DNA from: ZC4RG20 sp963702105
GTDB lineage: Bacteria > Pseudomonadota > Gammaproteobacteria > Steroidobacterales > Rariloculaceae
Assembly (NCBI GenBank): GCA_963702105.1
Contig: OY969712.1
Coordinates: 2,046,001-2,110,000, forward strand
Reading direction: 5' to 3'
DNA length: 64,000 nucleotides
Positions 53,700-63,014 of this stretch are shown piece after piece; within the stretch, counting starts at the first letter, position 1; each line of letters starts with the position of its first letter. The notes beneath the pieces are model-generated. The model was not told the origin of the DNA, searched no databases, and saw nothing but the letters and a program-made list of their open reading frames with translations. Both the position numbers and the translations under genes were made by a program.

Positions 53700-56078
53700 C
53701 TAGGCCTCCGCAGCCTCGAGGGCCGCCAACACTCGTTCCTTCCGGAACGGCGGCCGGCGCAGGCGAACGCCGGTCGCGTCGTGAACGGCGTTGGCGACGG
53801 CCGCGATCACCGGCTTGTGGCTCGCCTCACCGGCGCCGTAGTGCGGCAGATCGGGACGGTCGGGATCGGGGTCGCCGTTTACGAGAACGACGTCGATGGC
53901 TTCGGGCGTATCGGCATGCCGCAGACTCGGGTGCGACGCCCAGTCGACGCTCGTGACCTTCTCGTTGTCGAAGCGAACCTCTTCCCAGAGGGCCCGGCTC
54001 AGGCCGTGCAGCGTGCCGCATTCGATCGTGCAGCGCAGCCCCTCGGGGTTGATGACCAGCCCGCAGTCGTGGGCGCAGACGAGGCGTTTGGCCCACACAC
54101 GCCCGGTCTCGCGCTCGACCTCGACCTCGGCAATCGTCGTCACGACGGTATTGTTCCGATAGGTATAGGCGATGCCGCGTCCCGTGAGGATCGGGCCCGA
54201 GTCTCGCGGCTTCGGCGATGGCCGCGTATCCCAGCCGTAGGCCTCCACGGCGGCGCGGACCACGGCCAGGGAGCGGGCTCGCCGAAACACGGCGTCCTCT
54301 GAACTGGCGGCCAGCAGATCGAGCCGGAACCGAACGGGGTCCGTCCGCGCCGCGGCTGCAAGCTCGTCGATGAACGACTCGAACGCGAACGTGACCTGCG
54401 GCCCGTTGGGATCGCGCAGGTTCCCCGTGCGCAGCGGCGTTTCCCAGATCCTCGGCAAAGCCACGACCGCCGCCTTCATGCTTCGGTTCGGGATCGCATA
54501 CATGATGGAAGGGGTTTCGGCACGGCCTTCGGCGGGCCGGTCGGGCCGCCGCCCCATGAGCTGGGCGATCAAGACCGTCTCCGGATCGTTGTACCCGAGA
54601 TGGTTGTAGTCGACGGCGCGGGCCTCATAGGAGAGCGCCACGAGCTTCGCCTGCGCGTCGAGGCCGCCGCGCAGTTTGAAGGTGTAGGCGGGCCCCTTCG
54701 TGTCCCAGGCCGTCTCCTCGTCACGCATCCATTGGACCCGGACCGGCCGGCCGATCTCGCGGGCGAGATATGCGGCCTCGAAGCCAACGTCGTCCGCCGC
54801 CGTGCGGCCGTACACCTGCGGCCCATCCATGTAGAGAACGCGCACGCGGTCGCGGGGCATGTCGAGAAACGTCGCGACGCCGTCGCGCAGACCGTACGAC
54901 TTCATGTCGTTCGAGTAGATCGTCATCTGACCGTCCGAGGGATCGGCCAGCGCATGCGCGGGGCCGATGGCCGTATGGCCTTGAAACGGAACCTCGTACT
55001 CGGCTTCGATGAGTTGCTCGGCCCCGGCGAGCGCCGTATTCGGGTCGCCCGTCACCTCGGCCGCGCGGCTCGACTTCGGCGTCGCGCGGCGAATGTAGTC
55101 GAACAACTCGTCGGAGCGCGGGAACGGCGCCTCGGCCGGCGGCGTCCACTCGACGCGCAGGCGCTTTGCGGCTTCGATGGCCTGCTCCTCGCGCTCGCAG
55201 ACCACCGCTACGTAATTGCCGCGCGTCACGACCCTGACGAGCCCGGGCATGCCCGCGACCGACGATTCGTCTACGCGGCGCAGCACGGCACCCGCGACGG
55301 GCGGCTTGACGTTGCGCGCATGGACCAAGCCCGGCAGCTTCACGTCCACTGCCCAGGTCAGCGACCCGTCCACCTTGGCAGGAATGTCGTAGCGTTGCAG
55401 CGGCCGGCCGACGACGCGCAGCGCCTGGACGGGCTTGACGGTGGCGGCCCCGTGCGTCTCGTCCACGTTGCGCCCCGCAAGGCTCACGTCGAACCGCCTG
55501 CCGCCGACGAGCTCGGCATACGTGACCTTGCGCGCAGCGTCGGAGGCGACCGAGATCGTGGCGTCGCTGACGCTCAGCGCCGTGACCGGAACGTCCAAGT
55601 GCTCGGACGCGAGCTGCAGCAGCACACGGCGGGCTTCGGCCGCGACTCGCCGCATGGGCCAACCGTCGCGTTCGATGGCATCGGAACCGCCCGAGCCGCC
55701 CTGATCGGGGGTCGTATCGGTGCGGCCCATGACGAGTCGAGTGGCCTCGTAGGCGATGTCGAGCTCGTCGCACATCATCTGCCGGAACGCCGTGCCCGTG
55801 CCTTGGCCGCCGTCCGTCTTCCCCACGAAGAAGGTGGCCGTGTTGTCCGGATGGACCACGATCCAGGTATCGAGCTGGCGAAAATCGGGGTCCGGATAGC
55901 GGCCCGCGGCGTTGCCGGCTGCTTGCGCGAGCGCGCGGCCGCCGGGCGCGGCCGCGCCGCCGAGGCTCACGACCAAAGCGCCCGAGGCCTTGAGGAAGGC
56001 ACGGCGCGAAGTCGGGGCAGTGATGACGCTCAGAAGCGCGTGCTCGACGGCCTCGGGAAGCTGCAGCGTGCGGCTCAT
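53700..56078 (-). CDS. Molybdenum hydroxylase large subunit (isoquinoline 1-oxidoreductase type)
   Basis: 792 residues from ATG 56078 (GGAGG upstream), overlapping the small-subunit stop by four bases. A Tat signal (TSRRAFLKASGALVVSLGG) exports it folded. The xanthine oxidase/IorB-type fold is shown by GKTDGGQGTGTAFRQMMCDELDI, QGHTAIGPAHALADPSDG, AHDCGLVINPEGLRCTIECGTLHGLSRALWEEV and the late HYGAGEASHKPVIAAVANAVHDATG. The cofactor is molybdopterin (usually MCD); the glutamate in GAGEAS is the catalytic base region. It hydroxylates an N-heterocycle or aldehyde in the periplasm using water. Confidence 0.92.
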   Translation of the reverse strand: MSRTLQLPEAVEHALLSVITAPTSRRAFLKASGALVVSLGGAAAPGGRALAQAAGNAAGRYPDPDFRQLDTWIVVHPDNTATFFVGKTDGGQGTGTAFRQMMCDELDIAYEATRLVMGRTDTTPDQGGSGGSDAIERDGWPMRRVAAEARRVLLQLASEHLDVPVTALSVSDATISVASDAARKVTYAELVGGRRFDVSLAGRNVDETHGAATVKPVQALRVVGRPLQRYDIPAKVDGSLTWAVDVKLPGLVHARNVKPPVAGAVLRRVDESSVAGMPGLVRVVTRGNYVAVVCEREEQAIEAAKRLRVEWTPPAEAPFPRSDELFDYIRRATPKSSRAAEVTGDPNTALAGAEQLIEAEYEVPFQGHTAIGPAHALADPSDGQMTIYSNDMKSYGLRDGVATFLDMPRDRVRVLYMDGPQVYGRTAADDVGFEAAYLAREIGRPVRVQWMRDEETAWDTKGPAYTFKLRGGLDAQAKLVALSYEARAVDYNHLGYNDPETVLIAQLMGRRPDRPAEGRAETPSIMYAIPNRSMKAAVVALPRIWETPLRTGNLRDPNGPQVTFAFESFIDELAAAARTDPVRFRLDLLAASSEDAVFRRARSLAVVRAAVEAYGWDTRPSPKPRDSGPILTGRGIAYTYRNNTVVTTIAEVEVERETGRVWAKRLVCAHDCGLVINPEGLRCTIECGTLHGLSRALWEEVRFDNEKVTSVDWASHPSLRHADTPEAIDVVLVNGDPDPDRPDLPHYGAGEASHKPVIAAVANAVHDATGVRLRRPPFRKERVLAALEAAEA

Positions 56079-56560
56079 TCGGCACCTCCGTTCGCGCCCG
56101 GTGCCGTTGCGCGCGCGACCCGCTTGATTGCGGCCTGCACACGATAATACGTCATGCAGCGGCACAGCACGCCCTGCATGCCGGCGCGGATCTCGGCGTC
56201 GGACGGGTGCGGATTCCGGTCGAGCAGCGCCTTGGCGGTCATGATCTGACCGTTTTGGCAATAGCCGCACTGCGGCACCTGCTCCTCGATCCAGGCCTGC
56301 TGCAGGGGATGCAGCTGGCCGTCTTGCGCGAGTCCTTCCAGCGTCGTGACCTCCCCGCGCACCTGTCCGACGGCCGCAACGCACGAGCGCGTAGCCACGC
56401 CATCGACGATGACCGTACAGGCCCCGCACTGTGCGAGCCCGCAGCCGAAACGCGGTCCGCGCAGCCCTAGGTCGTTGCGCAAAACGTACAGCAGGGGCGT
56501 CGCCGGATCAACGTCCACCTCATGCATTGCGCCGTTGACGCGCAGGGAAACGGCAGTCAT
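56075..56560 (-). CDS. 2Fe-2S subunit of the molybdenum hydroxylase (IorA-like)
   Basis: 161 residues from ATG 56560 (GGAGGA eight bases upstream). Plant-type ferredoxin motif GPRFGCGLAQCGACTVIVDG for the first cluster and QCGYCQNGQIMTAKALL with LCRCMTYYRV for the second. It transfers electrons from the Mo centre. It has no signal peptide and would be exported together with the Tat-carrying large subunit. ATGA overlap with the large subunit. Confidence 0.94.
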   Translation of the reverse strand: MTAVSLRVNGAMHEVDVDPATPLLYVLRNDLGLRGPRFGCGLAQCGACTVIVDGVATRSCVAAVGQVRGEVTTLEGLAQDGQLHPLQQAWIEEQVPQCGYCQNGQIMTAKALLDRNPHPSDAEIRAGMQGVLCRCMTYYRVQAAIKRVARATAPGANGGAE

Positions 56561-56831
56561 ACGATGTCCTCCAGGTAGGCAAGCGCGCCGGTGGCGCAGG
56601 CGAAGCGGCTGCGGCGGGACTCGCGAGATCTGCAAAGGCGTTCGTTGCGTTTGCCTCGAGCGCGGCCCGGCTGTCCAAAGGTGACGCGTAAGCTATCGGC
56701 GCGTCAAGTGAAGCGGCCGGCGCGGTGCCATGAAGGGACGCTGCGCCGCTCGCGTGCGACGGGCGGGATAGTCCCGCGCCGGCGAACGGCGTAAGCTCGG
56801 CCGGTGTTCCCACTCAAATGAGGAGGCGATC

Positions 56832-57206
56832 ATGCGCTCGCGATTCTCTGCGCTATTGGGCGGGGCTTTGGTCATGCTCTCGCTGCAGGCCTGGGCGCAT
56901 CACGGCTGGGCCGGGCAGGAGACCAAGCAAAGCACGATCTCGGGCACGGTCAAGACGGCGCTCAGCCTTGCGGGCCCGCACGCAACAATGCAGATCGTGG
57001 ACGACGAGGGCCGGGTTTGGGATCTCACGCTCGCGCCACCCGCGCGCACTTCGCGGGCAGGCTTGAAGGAAAACACCATCCCGGTCGGCGCAAAGGTCAC
57101 GGTCGTCGGTAACCGCAATCTCGAGAAATCACGCTTCGAGATGAAAACCGTGCGCGTGACGTACGGCGGAAAGAACTACGACGTCTATCCGGATCGGGTG
57201 TCTTAG
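56832..57206 (+). CDS. DUF6152 family exported protein (second copy)
   Basis: 124 residues with a signal peptide (MLSLQAWAHHGWAGQE). HHGWA is the family's N-terminal mark, and the small barrel follows (ISGTVKTALSLAGPHATMQIVDDEG, VGAKVTVVGNRNLEKSRFEMKTVRV). Paralogue of the 37145-37555 protein. It precedes a DUF6644-type membrane protein by 48 bases, a usual partner. Confidence 0.85.
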   Translation: MRSRFSALLGGALVMLSLQAWAHHGWAGQETKQSTISGTVKTALSLAGPHATMQIVDDEGRVWDLTLAPPARTSRAGLKENTIPVGAKVTVVGNRNLEKSRFEMKTVRVTYGGKNYDVYPDRVS

Positions 57207-57254
57207 TCGCTCCGCGCCAGGGTCCGCTTCCTCTCGCCTTCGCGAGGCCCGGAG

Positions 57255-57743
57255 TTGTACGAGTTTCTCGCGTGGCTCGAGGCCTCGGGCTTGGGCCGGG
57301 TGATTCGCGGCTCGGGCGTCTGGGCTTACGGCGTCATAAATCTGGCGCACATCTTCGCCGTCGCGACCCTGTTCGGCTCGATTCTCTTGCTCGATTTGCG
57401 CCTACTTGGTCTCTGGCGCCGCGTCCCGCTTGCCACGCTCGCCAAGCCCACCGTACCGCTCGGGGCGGCGGGTTTCGCGCTCGCGGCGCTGAGCGGGACC
57501 TGCATGCTCGCGACGAACGCGACGGAGTATGCCCGCAACCCTTTCCTTCTCATCAAGTTTACCGCGATCGCGCTTGGACTCGTCAATGTCGCGGTCTTGA
57601 GCCGGCTCCCCGAGTGGAAGGCACGCGAGCAAGGCGGCGAGCTTTCGTCCTCTGCGCGCCGCCGGCTTGCGGCGGCCGGCGGCGCTTCGCTAGCGTGCTG
57701 GCTCACGGCGCTGTCGGCCGGCCGCATGATCGCTTACTGGTGA
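57255..57743 (+). CDS. DUF6644-type membrane protein
   Basis: 162 residues from TTG 57255. Four hydrophobic helices; SGVWAYGVINLAHIFAVATLFGSILLLDLRLLGL and TEYARNPFLLIKFTAIALGLVN are the features of the DUF6644/DUF2214-like group linked to DUF6152. The His in a membrane helix could bind heme or metal, but that is inference. Confidence 0.7.
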   Translation: MYEFLAWLEASGLGRVIRGSGVWAYGVINLAHIFAVATLFGSILLLDLRLLGLWRRVPLATLAKPTVPLGAAGFALAALSGTCMLATNATEYARNPFLLIKFTAIALGLVNVAVLSRLPEWKAREQGGELSSSARRRLAAAGGASLACWLTALSAGRMIAYW

Positions 57744-57794
57744 ACGCGCTGCTTCACACGTGAACTTGCGCGCGCGAGCGGCGCTAGCGCGCCG

Positions 57795-58589
57795 TCACGA
57801 GGCCATGACCATGCCGAAGCCCTGAATTCGGGCGTCCACGCCGAGCATGCGGGCGCAATGCCAGAGCCCATGGGGCGTCGAGGAAACGACGGGCACGCCG
57901 ATTGTCGCCTCGAGCGGAACGATGAGGTCCAGCGTGCTGAGGCCGCCGCAGGAGACGACGAGCGCATCGGCCTTATTCGACTTGGCATAGGCTGCAGCGC
58001 CGAGCGCGTGCAGCGTCTTTTGGCTCACGCCTTCTTTGGGGATGCGCTCGTAGCCGAGGCCCTGCGCGGACGCAACTTCAAAGCCGTACTCCTCGAGAAA
58101 GACCTTCAACCGCTGGGTCACAACGTCGGTATAGGCCGTCGCGAGGGCGATGCGACGCGCGTTCACGTGCTCGAGCCCGTCTACGAGACCGTCGCTTTGA
58201 GTCGTCGCGGGCTTCCCCGTGAACGCTTCCACTTTGCTCGCAAGGGCCTCGTTGAACGCCCTGCCCTTATAAAACGTGATGGAGGAGCCGAAGACCGAGA
58301 TAAGGTCCGCGCCCTCCTTGGCCAGATCCGCGGCGCGCGGGAGCACGCGCGGAATCGCCTCGTCGTATCCGGCGATCGTCATGCCTTTGAAACCGAGGCC
58401 GTTGCCGATGAAATTCAGGCCGGTCGGAAAGAGCCGCTTGGCGTCCGGCGGGATCGGGTAGTTCGCGGGCGGAAAAATCAGGCCCGCGGTCGGCACCTTC
58501 TGCGCGAGCGCGCTCGGACCGAAAGCGGCCGCCGCGAGCGCGGCGCCACCGAGCGTCATGAATTCGCGGCGAGACTGTCCTGCGCACAT
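57795..58589 (-). CDS. Arylmalonate decarboxylase-like enzyme, Tat-exported
   Basis: 264 residues. Tat signal SRREFMTLGGAALAAAAFG. The rest is Asp/Glu racemase fold: FGSSITFYKG (residues 100-109), LATAYTDVV (Tyr153) and VVSCGGLSTLDLI with Cys214. These match the arylmalonate decarboxylase dioxyanion hole and catalytic Cys (T75/S76, Y126 and C188 in the Bordetella enzyme), and the Gly that distinguishes decarboxylase from racemase is kept at 101. Maleate isomerases are the alternative. It starts five bases after the PQQ dehydrogenase, so the two are co-translated. Confidence 0.8.
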   Translation of the reverse strand: MCAGQSRREFMTLGGAALAAAAFGPSALAQKVPTAGLIFPPANYPIPPDAKRLFPTGLNFIGNGLGFKGMTIAGYDEAIPRVLPRAADLAKEGADLISVFGSSITFYKGRAFNEALASKVEAFTGKPATTQSDGLVDGLEHVNARRIALATAYTDVVTQRLKVFLEEYGFEVASAQGLGYERIPKEGVSQKTLHALGAAAYAKSNKADALVVSCGGLSTLDLIVPLEATIGVPVVSSTPHGLWHCARMLGVDARIQGFGMVMAS

Positions 58590-58594
58590 ACGAG

Positions 58595-60463
58595 TCACCT
58601 TCCGTCCACCGAAAAGGCCAGCAATACGTTTCCCGGCATACCGCCTGCCGTGACGTATCCCGAATTGACGAACACCATGCCGCCGCCGATGGCAGGGCCC
58701 GGACCGTCCATCGAGCCGCCGCGTCCCGGCACGCCGTTGACCGTCTCGTAATCGCGGACGGTGTCGAAATCCCAGACCACCGTGCCCTCGCCTGCCGAGT
58801 AGGCGCGCAGGTGGCCGTCCATCGACCCGGAGAACGCGATACCCGGCAGCGCGCTCACGGCCGCCGACTGCGCCGGGCTGCATCGGGGCCGGTTCCCACA
58901 CGACGCGGGCGCGGTGTACCAGACGCGTTTTCCCGTCGCGAGGTCGAGCGCGAACATGCCGCCGCCCTCGTTCGGATCCGCGTCCGTCATTCTGCTGTAG
59001 GCGAGCACGATGCGGCCGAGGTCGGAGACCGCGACGTAGACGTTCGTGCCGTCCGTCGCCGAGCCCCATTGAACCCCGCCCATGGTCCCGCCCCGGCCCA
59101 CGCGCTTCTGCCATACGATCCGGCCTTGCCGGTCGGGATCGAGCGCGTGCACGAGGCCGGACTTCTGGCCGGCCACGAGCAAGCGCTGACCGGAACCGAG
59201 CGTCACGAGAATCGGCGACGAGGCGAAATCGAAGTCCGGTCCCTTCGAGGCCGGGCAATTGGTCTCGTCGGGCAGCCGGCATGCCGACGTGTACGCATCG
59301 CTGCGCGTCATCTGGCGGTGCCAGAGCACCTTGCCCGTATCGAGATCGAGCGCGATGAACGCGTCGCTCATGTCCGTGGTCGGATCGCTGTAGTTGTCGC
59401 CGGTCGTGACATAGACGGCGTGAAGCTTTTCGTCGATGGCGGGGCTCGTCCAGATCGGTGCCCCGGAGGGTCCCCACAGCTGCGTGCCCGCGCGGTTCTT
59501 GGTCGTGCGGCGCGGGTTTCCGACCGTGTAGGTCTTCCAAATCTGGCTGCCCGTCGCGGCGTCGAGCGCCACGAGACTCCCGCGGAACCGGCAGCACTCG
59601 TAGCTCGGCTGCGCGCCGGCGCCTTCTTCTCCGGAGCCGACCGGGACGTACAGGCGGCCCGCATAGAAGCGCGGCGAGCCGGTGACGCGCGCGACGGGAA
59701 AGTCGTCGACGCGGGTCCTCCACAGCAGCTTGCCCGTCGCCGCCTGCACGGCATAGACGTTGGCGCCTCGATCGCCGAGGAACAAGGCGTAGAGCGAGGC
59801 GCCGTTGCGCTCGATGCGGCCGATGCTCGCGGCGCCGCGCACGGGGGCGTCCGTGTGCAGGAACCAGCGGATGCACCCCGACTTCGCGTCGAGCGAATAA
59901 AAGTAGCCGCCCGGAGACCCGACAAAGACGCGGCCGCCCGCGAGCGTGGCCTGAGCGTTCGAGCTCAGATCCCCGGGGAAGCCGAAGGCCCACTTGAGGC
60001 GCAGGCGCGGCACCTCCGCGGCCGTGAGGCCGGCGGCCTCGGCGCCCTGAAAGCGCGTATTGCGCTCATCGCGGCCCCACCCGCTCCATTCCGGCTCGCG
60101 CTCCGGATCTTCGAGCTCCCCGGCGCCGTCTTTGCACAGCGCCGCGGGCTTGGGCGCGATCTCGAACCCCTGTCCGAGCTTCCTGCCCGAGGCGAACTCC
60201 GCGATGGCCTGCCGCTCAGCGGCCGAGAGCAGCACGGCCATCGAGATCATCGGCCCGGATTCCATGGCCGCGAGCACGCGCTCGGCCGGCATGAGCGCGA
60301 GCGCGCGACGATCCGGCGCACGATCGAGGCTGCCGTCGTGACAGGCGCTGCAGTTGCGTTGGAAGAGCGCGCTGCCGTCGGCGGCAGCCGCGTGGACGCG
60401 AGCCGACCCGCCGCCGAGCACCCACAGCGCTACGAGGAGTATCGGGCCGATGCGAGCGTTCAT
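58595..60463 (-). CDS. Cytochrome c-PQQ dehydrogenase, polyvinyl alcohol dehydrogenase-like
   Basis: 622 residues from ATG 60463, with a signal peptide. Residues 30-90 form a cytochrome c domain with CSACHDGSLDRAP. Residues 120-620 are a beta-propeller of PQQ repeats: SLDAKSGCIRWFLHTDAPVRG, VQAATGKLLWRT, LDLDTGKVLWHRQ, PDRQGRIVWQKRVGRGGTMGGVQWG. SYECCRF gives adjacent Cys like the disulfide of PQQ dehydrogenases. It oxidises an alcohol in the periplasm and passes electrons to its own heme. The domain order (heme first) fits PVA-dehydrogenase-like proteins. Confidence 0.88.
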   Translation of the reverse strand: MNARIGPILLVALWVLGGGSARVHAAAADGSALFQRNCSACHDGSLDRAPDRRALALMPAERVLAAMESGPMISMAVLLSAAERQAIAEFASGRKLGQGFEIAPKPAALCKDGAGELEDPEREPEWSGWGRDERNTRFQGAEAAGLTAAEVPRLRLKWAFGFPGDLSSNAQATLAGGRVFVGSPGGYFYSLDAKSGCIRWFLHTDAPVRGAASIGRIERNGASLYALFLGDRGANVYAVQAATGKLLWRTRVDDFPVARVTGSPRFYAGRLYVPVGSGEEGAGAQPSYECCRFRGSLVALDAATGSQIWKTYTVGNPRRTTKNRAGTQLWGPSGAPIWTSPAIDEKLHAVYVTTGDNYSDPTTDMSDAFIALDLDTGKVLWHRQMTRSDAYTSACRLPDETNCPASKGPDFDFASSPILVTLGSGQRLLVAGQKSGLVHALDPDRQGRIVWQKRVGRGGTMGGVQWGSATDGTNVYVAVSDLGRIVLAYSRMTDADPNEGGGMFALDLATGKRVWYTAPASCGNRPRCSPAQSAAVSALPGIAFSGSMDGHLRAYSAGEGTVVWDFDTVRDYETVNGVPGRGGSMDGPGPAIGGGMVFVNSGYVTAGGMPGNVLLAFSVDGR

Positions 60464-60659
60464 CTTTGGCGCGGGATTGTACCACCGCCCTCGCTGCTGG
60501 CGTGAAATGGCCAATTCTCGGCGGATTGCCCTAAGGCTTGGCGCAAAGCGCACGGAGCCGAGACCCTCGCCCCAAGGCGCGGCGCCACTTTCGGTCCTGG
60601 CACGAATCTCGCAATCGCAGGACATTCCGCGAAGGCGGAGGGCTCTTGGGGAGGCTGCC

Positions 60660-61811
60660 GTGGCGCTGTTCAAGTTTTTGCCGTTGGTCTGGGCGGGCAT
60701 CTGGCGCAAGCGGGGCCGGGCCGTGCTCATGTTGCTGCAGATCGCAAGCGCGTTCGCGCTGTTCGGGCTCCTGGAAGGCTTCAATACCGGGATCAAGGAA
60801 GCCATCGCCGCGACGCATCGCGACCGGCTGTACGTCGGCAGCAGCGTCTCCCTCGGCGATCCGCTGCCGGTCGGCCTGCTCGGCCGCATCCGAGCCACGC
60901 CCGGCATCGAATACGTCACGGAGCGATCCGGCCTCCCGGCCACGTATCAGCAGCCCGATCAGCAAGTGTCCGTCATCGCGGCCAACGTCGGCCCGTTTTT
61001 CAAGATCTACGACGAATTCAGCGCGCCGCAAACCGCCATCGCGGCCATGGCGCGGACGCGGCCGGGCGTTCTCGTCGGCAAGATTACGATGCAGAAGTAC
61101 GGCTGGAAGGTGGGCGAACGCGTCGTTCTCGAGTCGCCCGTGCCGAAGGCGGACGGCACGCGCGGGTGGACCTTCGACATCGTCGGTCAATTCGATAGGA
61201 CGGACGATGCCGCGAACGCGACAGGTTTGATCTGCAACTTCGCCTACGTCAACGAAACGCGGCTGACCGGGCGCGACAGCGCGCAGCTCTTTGTCGCGAA
61301 GATCGCGGACGCCGCGAACGCGGGCCCGATCGGTCTGGCCATCGACAACGCTTTCGCGAATTCCGATCACGAGACGCGCACTCAATCGGAGGCCGACCTT
61401 GCGGCCTCGCAGATCCAGCGCATCGGCGATCTGAACTTTCTAGTCCGAGCGATCATCGGCGCCGTGTTCTTTGCGATGCTCTTTGCGACCGGCGCGCTCA
61501 TGATGCAGTCGATTCGCGAGCGGATGCCGGAGCTCGCCGTGTTGAAGACGTTCGGATTCTCCGATCGGCAGATCACTGCGCTGATCCTCACGGAAGCCGT
61601 GACCTTCTGCGTCTTCTCGGCGGGCATCGGTCTCGGGATCGCGACGTTCACCTTACCTCTGGCGAGGCAGCTGATCGGAATCGCAAGCATGCCGGGCATC
61701 GTCGTGGGGGCCGGGTTCGGCTTTGCCGTCCTGCTCGCGCTGGCGGGCTGCGCCGTCCCCGCATGGCGCGGACGGACCCTTCAGGTCGCCGAGGCCCTCG
61801 CCGGCCGATAG
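60660..61811 (+). CDS. FtsX/MacB-type ABC permease
   Basis: 383 residues from GTG 60660 (GGGGAGG five bases upstream). One N-terminal helix, a large periplasmic domain (residues 45-280) and three C-terminal helices with IRERMPELAVLKTFGFSDRQITALILTEA, the FtsX signature loop. The coupling helix for an ATPase is present, but no ATPase gene is next to it. Nine bases separate it from its paralogue. Confidence 0.88.
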   Translation: MALFKFLPLVWAGIWRKRGRAVLMLLQIASAFALFGLLEGFNTGIKEAIAATHRDRLYVGSSVSLGDPLPVGLLGRIRATPGIEYVTERSGLPATYQQPDQQVSVIAANVGPFFKIYDEFSAPQTAIAAMARTRPGVLVGKITMQKYGWKVGERVVLESPVPKADGTRGWTFDIVGQFDRTDDAANATGLICNFAYVNETRLTGRDSAQLFVAKIADAANAGPIGLAIDNAFANSDHETRTQSEADLAASQIQRIGDLNFLVRAIIGAVFFAMLFATGALMMQSIRERMPELAVLKTFGFSDRQITALILTEAVTFCVFSAGIGLGIATFTLPLARQLIGIASMPGIVVGAGFGFAVLLALAGCAVPAWRGRTLQVAEALAGR

Positions 61812-61820
61812 GAGAACGCT

Positions 61821-62987
61821 ATGACGTTCGTGAAGCAGACACTCGCCCTCAGTGCCACGGCGCTGCGCAGCATCGGCCAACGACGCGGATCTTCGCTCGT
61901 GACCATCGTCGGGGTGACCACCGTCGTGGCCGTCCTCGCCTCGCTGCTCGCGATGAGCGAGGGAGCCTCCATTTTTACCGGCGCCGCCGCGCGGCCGGAC
62001 GAGGTCGCCGTGCTCGGCCGCGGCGCATCCGCGGCGCCGAACAGTGTCCTGAGCCGCGACGCCCTGGACATCGTGGGGAACATGCCGGAGGTGAAGCACA
62101 GCGCGGACGGCAAGCCCTACACGACCGCGTCTACGTTCATCAACGTGGACGTGATCAAGAAGGACGGGACTCGCGGGCAGATCTTTCTCATGGGCTGGAC
62201 GCCGGGCGTACGGCTCGTGCAGCCCGAGGTCAAGATCATCGAAGGCCGTTGGTACAAGCCCGCCGTACACGAGGTCGTCGTATCCGATCCGATACGCAAG
62301 ATGTACAAAGGGCTGGACATCGGAGACCAGATCGATCTGCGCGGCACGGACTGGAAGGTCGTCGGCGTCTTCGCCGGCAGCGATTCCGTCGGCGACAGCG
62401 TGCTGCGCGCGGACGCCGACACGGTCATGTCCGCGTTCGACCGCACGACCTATCAGCAGGTGCTCGCTATTCTCAACTCGCCGGCCGACATCCCGGCCTT
62501 CAAGCAGGCCATGGAGAGCAACCCTGCCGTGGACGTGAACGTCAAGACGATCCCGGAGACGTTCTCGGCCGGATTCGGGCAATTGAACAAGCTCATCGAC
62601 TTCCTGGCTTACTTCGTCGGCGCCGTCATGGCGAGCGGCGCCGTGTTCGGCGCTCTGAACAGTCTCTACGCCTCCGTGGACTCGCGCCGGCGCGAGATCG
62701 CGACGCTGCGTGCGATCGGGTTCGGCGGCGGCCCCATCATGGTCTCCGTGCTCATTGAAGGCATGCTGCTCGCGCTGCCGGGGGCCCTTCTCGGCTCGGC
62801 GATCGCGTGGGCGTTTTTCAACGGGCACGTCGTGAGCCCCGCCGGGCTCATCTTCAAGTTGACGGTGACGCCGCACGTCGTCTGGATCGCCGTGCTGTGG
62901 TCGCTCGCAATCGGTCTCATCGGGGCCTCGTTGCCCGCGCTCCGGGCCGTGCGCGCGACGGTGGCCACGGCGCTTCGCGACACGTAA
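61821..62987 (+). CDS. FtsX/MacB-type ABC permease, second subunit
   Basis: 388 residues with GGAGAA before the ATG. Same topology as the previous gene: N-terminal helix, periplasmic region (SEGASIFTGAAARPDEVAVLGRG, DPIRKMYKGLDIGDQIDLRGTDW), then three helices with DSRRREIATLRAIGFGGGPIMVSVLIEGMLL. The two would form a heterodimeric permease of the MacB/LolCDE group; the ATPase must be elsewhere. Confidence 0.88.
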   Translation: MTFVKQTLALSATALRSIGQRRGSSLVTIVGVTTVVAVLASLLAMSEGASIFTGAAARPDEVAVLGRGASAAPNSVLSRDALDIVGNMPEVKHSADGKPYTTASTFINVDVIKKDGTRGQIFLMGWTPGVRLVQPEVKIIEGRWYKPAVHEVVVSDPIRKMYKGLDIGDQIDLRGTDWKVVGVFAGSDSVGDSVLRADADTVMSAFDRTTYQQVLAILNSPADIPAFKQAMESNPAVDVNVKTIPETFSAGFGQLNKLIDFLAYFVGAVMASGAVFGALNSLYASVDSRRREIATLRAIGFGGGPIMVSVLIEGMLLALPGALLGSAIAWAFFNGHVVSPAGLIFKLTVTPHVVWIAVLWSLAIGLIGASLPALRAVRATVATALRDT

Positions 62988-63014
62988 GCGCTTGCGAGCG
63001 CTGACGAGCGCTTA
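62985..63014. terminator. Palindrome enclosing the stop codons of two convergent genes
   Basis: TAAGCGCT (62985-62992) and AGCGCTTA (63007-63014), 14 bases apart. The outer triplets are the TAA stops of the permease (plus) and of the SMP-30-type gene (minus). No T-tract. Confidence 0.45.
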
